From a virus: 20,824 nucleotides of DNA. Positions 1-7,778 of this stretch are shown here, piece by piece (within the stretch, counting starts at the first letter, position 1; the number at the start of each line of letters is the position of its first letter). The position numbers and the translations under genes are program-made. The notes below the pieces were generated by a model. It had not been told where the DNA came from. It saw only the letters and a program-made list of their open reading frames with translations, and did not search any database. The stretch is taken from IMG/VR virus record IMGVR_UViG_3300023210_000277, positions 1 through 20,824 of that record, one strand, 5' to 3'.

Positions 1-204
1 GATTGGCGGAAAGATTATGGTGAATGGTCAAGAACATATTCATCTATTCAACGACACCTCAATGCATTTTGGATGGGAGAAGATCTTGATCCTGAATCAG
101 GCAAACCCCACTTAACACATGCATTAACACAAATAGCAATACTATTAATGTATTACCATGAACATAAAGATATGGATGACAGATATAAAGGAGAAGAAAA
201 ATAA
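1..204 (+). CDS. dATP/dGTP diphosphohydrolase-like protein, C-terminal part (5' end outside window)
   Basis: The reading frame is open from the first base and gives 67 residues before a stop. It contains R-H-L-N-A-F-W-x-G-E-D-L-D-P-E-S-G-x-x-H-L-x-H-A (residues 18-41). This is the conserved helical motif of the small phage family named dATP/dGTP diphosphohydrolase N-terminal (formerly DUF5664). Members are thought to hydrolyse purine dNTPs and so shape the nucleotide pool of a modified-DNA phage. The position beside a dCMP hydroxymethylase fits that role. The stop codon overlaps the next ATG by one base (TAATG), which implies translational coupling. The N-terminus is missing, so full length and start cannot be judged. 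The family call rests on motif recognition only, and the substrate is unknown. Confidence 0.6.
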   Translation, partial: DWRKDYGEWSRTYSSIQRHLNAFWMGEDLDPESGKPHLTHALTQIAILLMYYHEHKDMDDRYKGEEK

Positions 205-488
205 TGTTTGTAGTACAAAATATAAAGTTTCCAACAGTCTATACACATGTAGACAGCACACAAAAGATTGCTATTTATCATAATAATAAAGATGGCAAAT
301 ACACCACCCGGTTTTATGTTAACAATTATCAACCTAAAGATAAGCGATATCCACAACGAAGCTTCGGCAAGTCTTTCAAAACAATGGGTGAATCTTTAGA
401 TTTTGGTGAAAAGATATGTAGTCACTTATCTAAATTTGACGCGAATGATGAACGTGCACTTAAACGAATTTATGAGGAAACAAAATGA
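204..488 (+). CDS. Hypothetical protein, 94 aa
   Basis: I do not recognise this family. The 94-residue protein is rich in Lys, Tyr and Asn, with no signal peptide or membrane segment. Its first half looks like beta strands (VVQNIKFPTVYTHVDS, then KIAIYHN). Its C-terminal third is predicted helical (ESLDFGEKICSHLSKF). The start overlaps the stop of the upstream nucleotidase-like gene by one base, and its own stop overlaps the ATG of the dCMP hydroxymethylase gene by four (ATGA). A ribosome site (GGAGAAG) lies just upstream. It is clearly part of the nucleotide-modification operon, but a function cannot be assigned. Confidence 0.75.
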   Translation: MFVVQNIKFPTVYTHVDSTQKIAIYHNNKDGKYTTRFYVNNYQPKDKRYPQRSFGKSFKTMGESLDFGEKICSHLSKFDANDERALKRIYEETK

Positions 489-1171
489 AGAAAATGAACG
501 TAAGTGATATAAGAGAACATTTCAAACAGGCCTTAGCTAAAGAGGAATTCACCATTGATAAGACTGGAGCTAAGACTATTGAATTAATCGGAGCTTCTTT
601 TATTGCTGATGAGAATGCTATCTTCGGCAAACCAGTTGATGGTTATATTGCTAAAGAGATTGAATGGTATGAGAGTATGTCAACTAATATCAATGACATT
701 TATGGTGACGAACGTGATGCTCCTGCAGCTTGGAAATATGCTGCGGATAAGCATGGCAATATCAATTCAAACTATGGTAAGTTAATATTCTCTAAAGAAT
801 ATCATAACCAATATTTTAATGTTAGAAATGAATTAGTTAACAACCCTGATGGACGAAGAGCTGAAATGGTTTACAATCGCCCATCGGTTTGGACCGAATT
901 TGATAAAGGTGGTATGTCAGACTTCATCTGTACTAATGCAGTTACATATTATATCAGAAACAAGCAAATCCACTGTGTTGTTCAAATGAGATCTAATGAT
1001 GTAGTCTTTGGATATAAGAATGATTACGCTTGGCAAAAGTATGTATTAGACTCTTTAGTTAAATACATTAACTTACATGAAGATCATCCGGACGAGTTAT
1101 CAACTGGTGATATCCATTGGCAAGTACAGAATCTCCACGTATATGAAAAACACTTTAGCTTGGTAGAATAA
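485..1171 (+). CDS. 42: Deoxycytidylate 5-hydroxymethylase (T4 gp42 homologue)
   Basis: The product should convert dCMP to 5-hydroxymethyl-dCMP using methylene-tetrahydrofolate, supplying hmC for phage DNA. The 228 residues follow T4 gp42 closely: VDKTG/IDKTG and TIELIGASF near residues 25-39, INSNYG (93-98), the active-site Cys149 in SDFICTN, and the M-R-S-N-D-V-V-F-G-Y-K-N-D-Y-A-W block (168-183). Asp180 sits where thymidylate synthases have the conserved Asn that selects dUMP. Asp at this place is the known signature of dCMP hydroxymethylases (T4 Asp179). The protein lacks the last ~20 residues of T4 gp42 (246 aa) and ends just after HVYEKHFSLVE. The start overlaps the upstream stop (ATGA). 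Thymidylate is made elsewhere in the window by ThyX, which agrees with this enzyme not being a ThyA. Confidence 0.93.
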   Translation: MKKMNVSDIREHFKQALAKEEFTIDKTGAKTIELIGASFIADENAIFGKPVDGYIAKEIEWYESMSTNINDIYGDERDAPAAWKYAADKHGNINSNYGKLIFSKEYHNQYFNVRNELVNNPDGRRAEMVYNRPSVWTEFDKGGMSDFICTNAVTYYIRNKQIHCVVQMRSNDVVFGYKNDYAWQKYVLDSLVKYINLHEDHPDELSTGDIHWQVQNLHVYEKHFSLVE

Positions 1172-1204
1172 CATGAGTAAAATATTTAATATAGGAGTTA
1201 TATA

Positions 1205-2629
1205 ATGAAAGTTGCTTTTATCTTTGGAAAGGGCATCGAAGGATGCGGCGTTACTAAAGGCGCAAACATATTTGAATCTTGGTTAGTGTCACAAGGACAT
1301 GAAACCATTGTAGTTGATTTTGACAACAAACAAAAATTTGGTCGTGCTAAAGATACTGAATGGAAAAGTACTATCCATCGTGTTGAATCTAATCACGATC
1401 TTAAAGATGCACAGCCAGTACTTGATGAAGTAAATACTTGCGATATTGCAATTATACATTCATTCCCAACACGTAAAAATGGAAAGTATATCGATCGTTT
1501 CCGTGAATTTGTTGAAGGCATTGGAGATCCAATCATTGTAATGCACGACCATGCTATTACAAAGAACACTATTAACAGACAAACACAAGCCGCTGAGTTG
1601 TTTTCTCTAGCAGACATTGGTGTTACACAATCATTTGAAGGTTACTCTAACGAGGGTTATCTACACACTGATCCAGGCCTTGAAGGTCGACTAATGGAGA
1701 ATCCAATATGGGTTCGCACTGGTGAATACGACAAACATCGTGCATCCCTTGAAGATCGTAAAAAGCACTTTATGTATATGGGTCGTATGTCAACACTTAA
1801 AGATCCGGGTATGATTTGTCGTATTGAACCACATTTAAATAATGACTGGGATTTAACTTTGATGGGTTGTGAACGTTCTATCTCATCTATTGGAAATCCA
1901 AACTCTAAAACTCTTGCCACTGATCCAGCACCTTACCATAAATCATATCAACCAAAGATTAAATTTATTGGCACAAATTCTGCAGGCGAACACTATGAAC
2001 CAGCTAAAGAAAAAGAAAAGACTGGTACCACGATTACAGCATATGATAGTTACAAATATGATTTTGGAATGAATCAACTTGGTAGTTCTATGGCAGCTTG
2101 GTGTGGATATCGTCTAGGTAATCCAAAAGAGTATGGCCATCGTATGGAATATACTGTAATTGAATCATTCCTTTTATCTCTTCCTGTTATTAGTAAGCAC
2201 TTTGCTGAAAACGCAGTATCACCTGAAGGTAAAAAGTGGGGTGAATACTATGGTCCACTAATATCTGAAGCAACATGTGAAGAAGAGTTAGCAGCAGAAT
2301 TAAATAGAATCTATGATAACAAAGAAGAATGGATTACTCGTACAAAAGCTTGCCAAGAATTAGTTTATAACTTTAATGATATTGAAGTGCTTGGTCCTAA
2401 GTTCTTAGATTTTGTGTTGACAAAAGGAAAAAGACGTGATAATATAGACTTTATGGATAGGATTTCAAGTTATTTTCCAAGTGCAAAACAACGACGTGAA
2501 GCTGGTGAGATTATTGTATCAACACCAAGCAGTGTATTAAATGAAAAAGCATACACACTTGTAGATGGCAGACAAAATGAAATCAAAGAACCTAAAGAAA
2601 CAGGTCCTACACTTGAGGGATTTTTTTAA
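1205..2629 (+). CDS. AGT-like DNA hydroxymethylcytosine glycosyltransferase
   Basis: This 474-residue protein starts MKVAFIFGKGIEGCGVTK, which aligns directly with the start of T4 alpha-glucosyltransferase (MRICIFMARGLEGCGVTK). A further shared stretch is YMGRMSTLKDPG (about 196-207), equivalent to the AGT W-I-G-R-T-T-T-W-K-G loop. Near residue 316 it has M-E-Y-T-V-I-E-S, matching the AGT L-E-Y-T-H-L-E donor-binding region. It is therefore a GT-B fold enzyme expected to transfer a sugar to 5-hydroxymethylcytosine in DNA. It is about 75 residues longer than T4 AGT, with an extra C-terminal tail. The donor need not be UDP-glucose, because sugar- or alcohol-activation genes follow directly. A clear AGGAG at 1193-1197 precedes the ATG, in a 33-base gap after the hydroxymethylase gene. 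Confidence 0.85.
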   Translation: MKVAFIFGKGIEGCGVTKGANIFESWLVSQGHETIVVDFDNKQKFGRAKDTEWKSTIHRVESNHDLKDAQPVLDEVNTCDIAIIHSFPTRKNGKYIDRFREFVEGIGDPIIVMHDHAITKNTINRQTQAAELFSLADIGVTQSFEGYSNEGYLHTDPGLEGRLMENPIWVRTGEYDKHRASLEDRKKHFMYMGRMSTLKDPGMICRIEPHLNNDWDLTLMGCERSISSIGNPNSKTLATDPAPYHKSYQPKIKFIGTNSAGEHYEPAKEKEKTGTTITAYDSYKYDFGMNQLGSSMAAWCGYRLGNPKEYGHRMEYTVIESFLLSLPVISKHFAENAVSPEGKKWGEYYGPLISEATCEEELAAELNRIYDNKEEWITRTKACQELVYNFNDIEVLGPKFLDFVLTKGKRRDNIDFMDRISSYFPSAKQRREAGEIIVSTPSSVLNEKAYTLVDGRQNEIKEPKETGPTLEGFF

Positions 2630-3672
2630 TGTATCATAAACGTATTGTAGTAGATTTTGACGACACCTTAGCTTTCCATCAAAACCGTAAATTTGATCAA
2701 GCTTTACCAAACAAGCCTCTTATTACGAAGCTAAACAAGCTGCATGCTGATGGTTGGCAAATTGATATTTTTACAGCTCGTGGTTCTATATCATGTAAAA
2801 ATCGTGAAGATGCTCGTGATAAGTATGAAACAAACATGCTTAAATGGTTGAATAAGCACAAAGTAAAGTTTAATATGCTCTCATTTGATAAACCATTAGC
2901 AACTTATTATATCGATGATAAAGGTATTATGCCTGAAGATTTTATTGAAGTTGATATTCGTGAACTTGAAGGTGGATTATCTGGTGGTGAAATATATACC
3001 GATGGTAAAGTAGTCCATAAGCAAGATAGTAATGCTCATGAAACACGGCTTTGGTTTGAAAGAGCTGAAAAGATTGGTATTAAAACACCTGCTATTCATC
3101 GTGTTGTTGGTGAAACAATTACTATGGATTATATTGATCACGATGAAAACTTCTTTAAAGAAAACTTTTGGATGGCTTTAGCTACAGTTCAAACACAGTT
3201 AGATAAAATGAAGAAATTAAAGCCTGTTGATAATAGATCTTATGTAACGTTTAGTAGTTATATTGATCGTATTGAAGAACATGCACAAAATTCTGGCCAG
3301 AAAAAACTGATGGACGTAGCAGCAAGTTTAAAGGGTTATAAAATAAAGCGTAGTTATTCGCATGGTGATTTTGGCATTAAAAACATGTTATTCAATAATT
3401 GTGATATGCATTTAATGCATTTAATTGATCCAATTTATGGCGTGTTTGGTTCTACTGAATTAGATGCTGCAAAGTTTTGCGCGAGCCTGCTTATTAACGA
3501 GTACCCGAACAAACTATTTAGTCGATCTTTAAATTATTTGGCTATGGCAAATGATATAAATAGAAGTATGCTGGTATCGTTGGTAGCAGCCGAAGTGACT
3601 AGGGTGTACAAATATCACCCTAACAAAGATTTTATTATGGAGTGTATTGATAATGTTTACAAACAAAGCTGA
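2629..3672 (+). CDS. Fusion of BcbF/EcbF-like HAD phosphatase and APH/choline-kinase-like phosphotransferase
   Basis: Two enzyme domains can be read in 347 residues. Residues 1-110 are HAD-like: the D9-F-D11-D-T-L nucleophile motif, IFTARG (about 47-52), then FDKPLATYYIDDKG, supplying the Lys and the Asp pair. The overall order resembles the short capsule-biosynthesis phosphatases BcbF/EcbF. Residues ~120-347 look like an aminoglycoside/choline/ethanolamine kinase: Lys in VVHKQ as ATP anchor, a catalytic H245-G-D247-F-G-I-K-N252 loop and a metal-binding I-D267-P. The start overlaps the glycosyltransferase stop (TAATG). A cytidylyltransferase-like gene follows, overlapping by 20 bases. Kinase plus cytidylyltransferase pairs make CDP-activated head groups in capsule and LPS pathways. 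Here they sit inside a DNA-modification operon. The substrate is unknown. Confidence 0.78.
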   Translation: MYHKRIVVDFDDTLAFHQNRKFDQALPNKPLITKLNKLHADGWQIDIFTARGSISCKNREDARDKYETNMLKWLNKHKVKFNMLSFDKPLATYYIDDKGIMPEDFIEVDIRELEGGLSGGEIYTDGKVVHKQDSNAHETRLWFERAEKIGIKTPAIHRVVGETITMDYIDHDENFFKENFWMALATVQTQLDKMKKLKPVDNRSYVTFSSYIDRIEEHAQNSGQKKLMDVAASLKGYKIKRSYSHGDFGIKNMLFNNCDMHLMHLIDPIYGVFGSTELDAAKFCASLLINEYPNKLFSRSLNYLAMANDINRSMLVSLVAAEVTRVYKYHPNKDFIMECIDNVYKQS

Positions 3673-4120
3673 GATAGCAAGAAAAGTTGGTAAGTCTGTT
3701 GAAGAAGTAAGAATTGGTTTTACCTGTTCTACTTTTGATTTATTACATGCTGGTCATATTGTAATGCTACAAGAAGCTAAAGAGCTTTGTGATTATCTCA
3801 TTTGCGGGTTATTAACCGATCCTACGGTTGACCGTCCTGATTCAAAAAATAAACCAATCCAAACTCCGTTTGAACGATATGTTCAATTGGCGGGTTGTCG
3901 TTTTGTTGATGAAGTCATTCCATTCAGTACAGAACAAGAAATCGTTGATATGATTTTAACTATTCAACCACACATTAGAATCGTTGGCGAAGAATATAAA
4001 GGCACAGATCATACTGGTGTTGGCTTATGTTCTATTCACTATAACAAACGTAAGCACTCGTTTTCATCTACAGATTTAAGGAATCGTGTAGTAGAAGCAA
4101 GTGCAGGAGAAAATAAATGA
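3653..4120 (+). CDS. Cytidylyltransferase-like nucleotidyltransferase (TagD/RfaE2 type)
   Basis: This protein of 155 residues has the nucleotidyltransferase signature G-F-T-C-S-T-F-D-L-L-H32-A-G-H35 and, near the end, S-S-T-D-L-R, the second nucleotide-binding motif. Size and motifs fit the family that makes CDP-glycerol, CDP-ethanolamine, CDP-choline or ADP/CDP-sugars from a phosphorylated precursor. The substrate cannot be chosen from sequence. The preferred start is ATG 3653. A TTG six bases upstream keeps the same frame, but a GGAG at 3639-3642 is better spaced for the ATG. The gene overlaps the kinase fusion and its stop overlaps the methyltransferase ATG (ATGA), so all three are translationally coupled. 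It probably acts on the product of the upstream kinase. Confidence 0.8.
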   Translation: MFTNKAEIARKVGKSVEEVRIGFTCSTFDLLHAGHIVMLQEAKELCDYLICGLLTDPTVDRPDSKNKPIQTPFERYVQLAGCRFVDEVIPFSTEQEIVDMILTIQPHIRIVGEEYKGTDHTGVGLCSIHYNKRKHSFSSTDLRNRVVEASAGENK

Positions 4121-5325
4121 CTTATACATACGCATCCATCGTACCCTTAATTGGTGGTGAAACTCTCGCAATGCAAAGCGTTTTTGGTAAACGACCAGAG
4201 TATATTTTATCTTATGATGTGTTTGCTGGTAACGATAAACACTTATTAGAATATTATAATTATGAAGTACCGTATCATGTTTTAGACAAAGATGATATGT
4301 CAAAGGTTAACCTTGAACAGGTGGACGTAGTTAATACTGTATGTCCTTGTGCTGGGTTAAGTTCGTTGAGTGTTTCTGCTAGTGCTGACTCATCTGTTAA
4401 TGATTGGATGATTAATACTACTAAACATGTATTAGAGAATATGCAACCAAAGGTTTTTTGGGGTGAGAATGCTCCACGTCTTGCAACTAAAATGGGTTCA
4501 CCGGTTGTCGAGAAGATACGTAAGATTGGAAAGGAGTATGGTTATACCTTTTCGATATACAAAACAAAGAGTCTATTGCATGGCTTAAGTCAGGTAAGAG
4601 ATAGAACTTTCTACTTCTTTTGGAAAGGTGATGAAATACCGTTGTTTGATTATTATAATAGACCTAATCAAAACATGTGTGAAATGATTAGATCAGTACC
4701 AAGCGATCCGGCTGACCCAATGAATGTGCTTACATCTAACAAAGTGCCTTCACAAGATGATCATTACTATAAATTTATTCTTGAAGAGATTTGTGGTGGT
4801 ATTACCCATAAAGAATTTGTGGCCAGTCTTGAGCCAGGTCGAAGTGTTAATCCCCAATTGTATATAGAGAAACACAGTGATTATACTAAAGTTGCTGATT
4901 GGTTAATAAAGAATGGTAATCCAAAGGCTGCAGATAAAGCATTGAGAAATGCAGAGAAAATTGCTGGTGGTGGTAACCTTATGAGACGTACCAGTGAAAT
5001 CCCATCTGATTATACAGGTGCTTTCGTTGGACATCTTCCTATGCGCGTAACACACCCTGATGAAGATCGATACTTAACATATCGTGAAGCTATGGAGTTT
5101 ATGAAGTTGCCTAGAGACTTTAATATCATTAGCCCTAAGAAGAATCTTAATCATATCTGTCAGAATGTACCTCTCACGACAGCAGCTGATATGGCAACTA
5201 ATATTAAACGGTATTTAGAAGGGACATGTGAAATGATTAGAGATGATTATCTTATTCAAGACAATAAATCTAAGAAGCTAGTTATGACAAATAGGTCAAG
5301 TTCTTTAGAAGAATTTTTAAAATAA
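4117..5325 (+). CDS. C5-cytosine DNA methyltransferase-like protein
   Basis: The 402-residue protein retains a recognisable order of m5C-methyltransferase motifs. An atypical motif I region is I-V-P-L-I-G-G-E-T (8-16). Motif IV is V-C76-P-C78-A-G-L-S-S-L-S with Cys78 as expected nucleophile. Motif VI is E117-N-A-P (usually ENV), and motif VIII is Q159-V-R-D-R163. Motif IX is R-Y-L-T-Y-R-E-A (about 318-325) and motif X is N350-V-P-L-T-T-A. About 155 residues between motifs VIII and IX would be the target-recognition domain. It may methylate cytosine at C5. Since the phage should carry hmC, it may instead act on residual or host cytosine, or on an altered base. The Gln after the catalytic Cys is replaced by Ala. 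An AGGAGA ribosome site precedes the start. Confidence 0.75.
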   Translation: MTYTYASIVPLIGGETLAMQSVFGKRPEYILSYDVFAGNDKHLLEYYNYEVPYHVLDKDDMSKVNLEQVDVVNTVCPCAGLSSLSVSASADSSVNDWMINTTKHVLENMQPKVFWGENAPRLATKMGSPVVEKIRKIGKEYGYTFSIYKTKSLLHGLSQVRDRTFYFFWKGDEIPLFDYYNRPNQNMCEMIRSVPSDPADPMNVLTSNKVPSQDDHYYKFILEEICGGITHKEFVASLEPGRSVNPQLYIEKHSDYTKVADWLIKNGNPKAADKALRNAEKIAGGGNLMRRTSEIPSDYTGAFVGHLPMRVTHPDEDRYLTYREAMEFMKLPRDFNIISPKKNLNHICQNVPLTTAADMATNIKRYLEGTCEMIRDDYLIQDNKSKKLVMTNRSSSLEEFLK

Positions 5326-5327
5326 CG

Positions 5328-5357
5328 GTGTACTTTTACCGCGTTTTGTGTTATAAT
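5328..5357 (+). promoter_or_regulatory. T4-early-like sigma70 promoter before uvsX
   Basis: The -35 box GTGTAC (5328-5333) and the -10 box TATAAT (5352-5357) are separated by 18 bases, with TGTG just before the -10. The arrangement resembles the T4 early consensus (GTTTAC plus TATAAT) and recurs almost identically before nrdA and before the last gene. It fills the 63-base gap between the methyltransferase and uvsX. Confidence 0.8.
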
Positions 5358-5388
5358 AGATCTATCAAGTAGAAAAAAGGAGAAATAT

Positions 5389-6426
5389 ATGAGTATAATG
5401 GATAAACTCAAGAAGAATAGTAGAATTAAGGAATCGGCAATCCTTAACAAATCTAAGCTATTCACTAATCAGGATATGGTACCTACACCAGTTCCGATGA
5501 TTAACGTAGCATTGTCCGGTGATCCCGATGGTGGATTAACATCAGGCCTAACTGTACTTGCCGGACCATCGAAGCACTTCAAAACTTCGTTTGGTTTGTT
5601 AATGGCTGCAGCTTATCTTAAGAAACATGATGATGCTATTATGTTATTCTATGATTCAGAGTTCGGCTCACCACAATCATACTTTGAAAGTTTCGGTATT
5701 GACACTAGTAGAGTATTACATACACCAATCACTGACGTTGAAGAGCTAAAGTTTGATGTGGTAAATCAGTTAGAAGCTATCGAGAAAGAAGATAAAGTTA
5801 TTATTGTTATTGACTCTATTGGTAACCTTGCATCTAAGAAAGAAATGGAAGATGCTAAGAATGAGAAGAGTGTTGCTGACATGTCACGTGCTAAAGCCTT
5901 GAAAGGTTTGTTTAGAATGTGTACACCATATCTTTCAATGAGAGATATTCCAATGCTTGCAATCAATCATACCTACCAAACAATGGAGATGTTCTCTAAA
6001 GCTGTTGTGTCTGGTGGAACTGGAATTTACTATAGTGCTGATAACATTTGGATCATTGGTAGACAACAAGAGAAAGAAGGTAAGGACATTAAAGGTTATA
6101 ACTTTATTGTTAATGTTGAAAAGTCTCGATTCGTTAAAGAGAAGAGCAAGATTCCTATTGGTGTAACTTGGGAAGGTGGTATTGATCGATACACTGGTTT
6201 ATTAGATGCTGCTATTGAAGGTGGATTTGTTGTTAAGCCTACGATGGGTTGGTATTCAAAAGTGAACACCGCAACCGGTGAAGTCTCCGAAGATAAGTTA
6301 AGAGCTAAAGCATTAGATGGCGAGTTCTGGGAACCTATCCTTAAAGATCAAGCCTTCAAAGACTTCTTAAAGAATAAGTATGAAATCGGTCATGCCACTA
6401 TGATTAAAGGTGATATCTCTGAATGA
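5389..6426 (+). CDS. uvsX: UvsX-like RecA/Rad51 recombinase
   Basis: This is the phage strand-exchange protein, which drives recombination-dependent replication and repair. The 345 residues show Walker A G59-P-S-K-H-F-K65-T (T4 UvsX has GPSKSFKS), Walker B V-I-I-V-I-D142-S, and the E91-F-G-S-P segment carrying a candidate catalytic glutamate. A candidate DNA-binding region lies around AINHTYQTMEMFSKAVVSGG. Length is slightly below T4 UvsX (391 aa). The start is supported by AAAGGAG about 8 bases upstream. It has its own early-type promoter and its stop overlaps the helicase ATG (ATGA), so recombinase and helicase are made together. Confidence 0.93.
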   Translation: MSIMDKLKKNSRIKESAILNKSKLFTNQDMVPTPVPMINVALSGDPDGGLTSGLTVLAGPSKHFKTSFGLLMAAAYLKKHDDAIMLFYDSEFGSPQSYFESFGIDTSRVLHTPITDVEELKFDVVNQLEAIEKEDKVIIVIDSIGNLASKKEMEDAKNEKSVADMSRAKALKGLFRMCTPYLSMRDIPMLAINHTYQTMEMFSKAVVSGGTGIYYSADNIWIIGRQQEKEGKDIKGYNFIVNVEKSRFVKEKSKIPIGVTWEGGIDRYTGLLDAAIEGGFVVKPTMGWYSKVNTATGEVSEDKLRAKALDGEFWEPILKDQAFKDFLKNKYEIGHATMIKGDISE

Positions 6427-7778
6427 ATTTAGAAACATTAATATTACGTAACTTAATTCAAGATGAAAATTATACTAGAACAGTAATACCTCATATCAAG
6501 CCAAAATACTTTAATGGTCCTCATAAGATTTTATTCAATGAGATTGTTAAGTTTGTTACTGAATATAGTAAAATGCCTAACGTTGAAGCACTTAATGTTG
6601 AGCTTCAGAAGAATGGTAATATCCATCAAGATGAAATCGGTGAAGTGTTTGCTATCGCTAATGATTTGGATAAAGTGATTGAAGATACTAATGCAGAATG
6701 GTTAACGAAACAAACTGAGAAGTGGTGTCAAGATAGATCTATTTACCTTGCCATTATGGAATCTATTGATATTATTGATGGTAAGCATGACACACTTCAA
6801 AACAATGCATTGCCTGAATTATTAAGTGATGCATTAGGTGTTTCATTTGATACTAACATTGGCCATGACTATATTGATAACTCCGATGATCGCTATGAGT
6901 TTTATCATAGAGAGGAAGAACATTTACCGTTTGACTTAGAGATGTTTAATAAGATCACTAAAGGTGGACTTGTTAACAAGAGTTTGAATATTGCCCTTGC
7001 AGGCACGGGCGTAGGTAAGTCTTTGTTTATGTGTCATGTAGCTGCAGGTGCTTTAACACAGATGAAAAATGTGTTATACATATCTATGGAAATGTCCGAA
7101 GAAAGAGTTGCTGAACGTATTGATGCTAATCTGATGAATGTACCTATTGACCAGTTAGAGAACTTAAGTAAAGATATGTTCGATAAGAAGTTACATAAGA
7201 TTGCTAACGTCGGTATTGGTAAGTTGATTGTTAAAGAATATCCTACAGGTGCTGCTAATGCTTCTCACTTCAGAGCCTTACTTAATGAGTTGAAGTTAAA
7301 GAAGGACTTCATACCAGATTTGATTTGTGTTGATTATCTAAACATTTGTTCTAGTAGTAGAATGAAAGCTGACGGTGCTGGTGGGTCATATCAATATGTT
7401 AAAGCCATTGCTGAAGAGCTACGTGGCTTGGCTATTGAGAATAACCTACCTATACTATCCGCGACTCAAACAACACGCGGTGGTTATGGTAATTCAGATG
7501 TAGGACTTGAAGATACTTCGGAATCATTTGGTCTACCAGCAACGGCAGATCTAATGTTTGCTTTAATCTCTACTGAAGAGTTGGAGAATCTAAATCAAAT
7601 AATGGTGAAGCAATTAAAGAATAGATATAACGATCCAACAGGAGCTACAAAGAAATTTGTCGTTGGAATTGATCGAGCTAAGATGAGATTGTATGATGTC
7701 GAAGACTCTGCACAATCGTTAAATTTGGGTACTGTTCAAGCAAGTACCACTAACAACTTTGAAGGATTTACAGTATAA
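6423..7778 (+). CDS. 41: DnaB-family replicative helicase (T4 gp41-like)
   Basis: This hexameric 5'-3' helicase of the replisome should unwind the fork and partner with a primase encoded elsewhere. The 451 residues start with a helical N-terminal domain. Next come a linker and a RecA-like core with Walker A A-G-T-G-V-G-K199-S200, I-S-M-E-M-S (DnaB motif 1a), and Walker B I-C-V-D-Y-L-N. The A-T-Q-T-T-R-G-G motif 3 follows, with R-A-K-M-R near the C-terminus. Size is close to T4 gp41 (475 aa). It is coupled to uvsX upstream and to thyX downstream (TAATG). No inteins or frame breaks are seen. Confidence 0.92.
   Translation: MNLETLILRNLIQDENYTRTVIPHIKPKYFNGPHKILFNEIVKFVTEYSKMPNVEALNVELQKNGNIHQDEIGEVFAIANDLDKVIEDTNAEWLTKQTEKWCQDRSIYLAIMESIDIIDGKHDTLQNNALPELLSDALGVSFDTNIGHDYIDNSDDRYEFYHREEEHLPFDLEMFNKITKGGLVNKSLNIALAGTGVGKSLFMCHVAAGALTQMKNVLYISMEMSEERVAERIDANLMNVPIDQLENLSKDMFDKKLHKIANVGIGKLIVKEYPTGAANASHFRALLNELKLKKDFIPDLICVDYLNICSSSRMKADGAGGSYQYVKAIAEELRGLAIENNLPILSATQTTRGGYGNSDVGLEDTSESFGLPATADLMFALISTEELENLNQIMVKQLKNRYNDPTGATKKFVVGIDRAKMRLYDVEDSAQSLNLGTVQASTTNNFEGFTV

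Noticed and set aside
1173-1205. Ten-codon ORF (MSKIFNIGVI) between the hydroxymethylase and the glycosyltransferase genes, ending in TAATG
   Set aside because: It has no ribosome site and is too short to support. The strong AGGAG inside it serves the glycosyltransferase start.
3555-3562. TATAAATA inside the HAD-kinase fusion gene
   Set aside because: It lies in coding sequence, about 90 bases before the next gene, and such octamers are expected a few times by chance in DNA this AT-rich.
5328-5344. CGGT..ACCG inverted repeat followed by CGTTTTG as a terminator for the methyltransferase operon
   Set aside because: The stem is only 4 bp and overlaps the -35 box of the uvsX promoter. The T-run is too short and interrupted.
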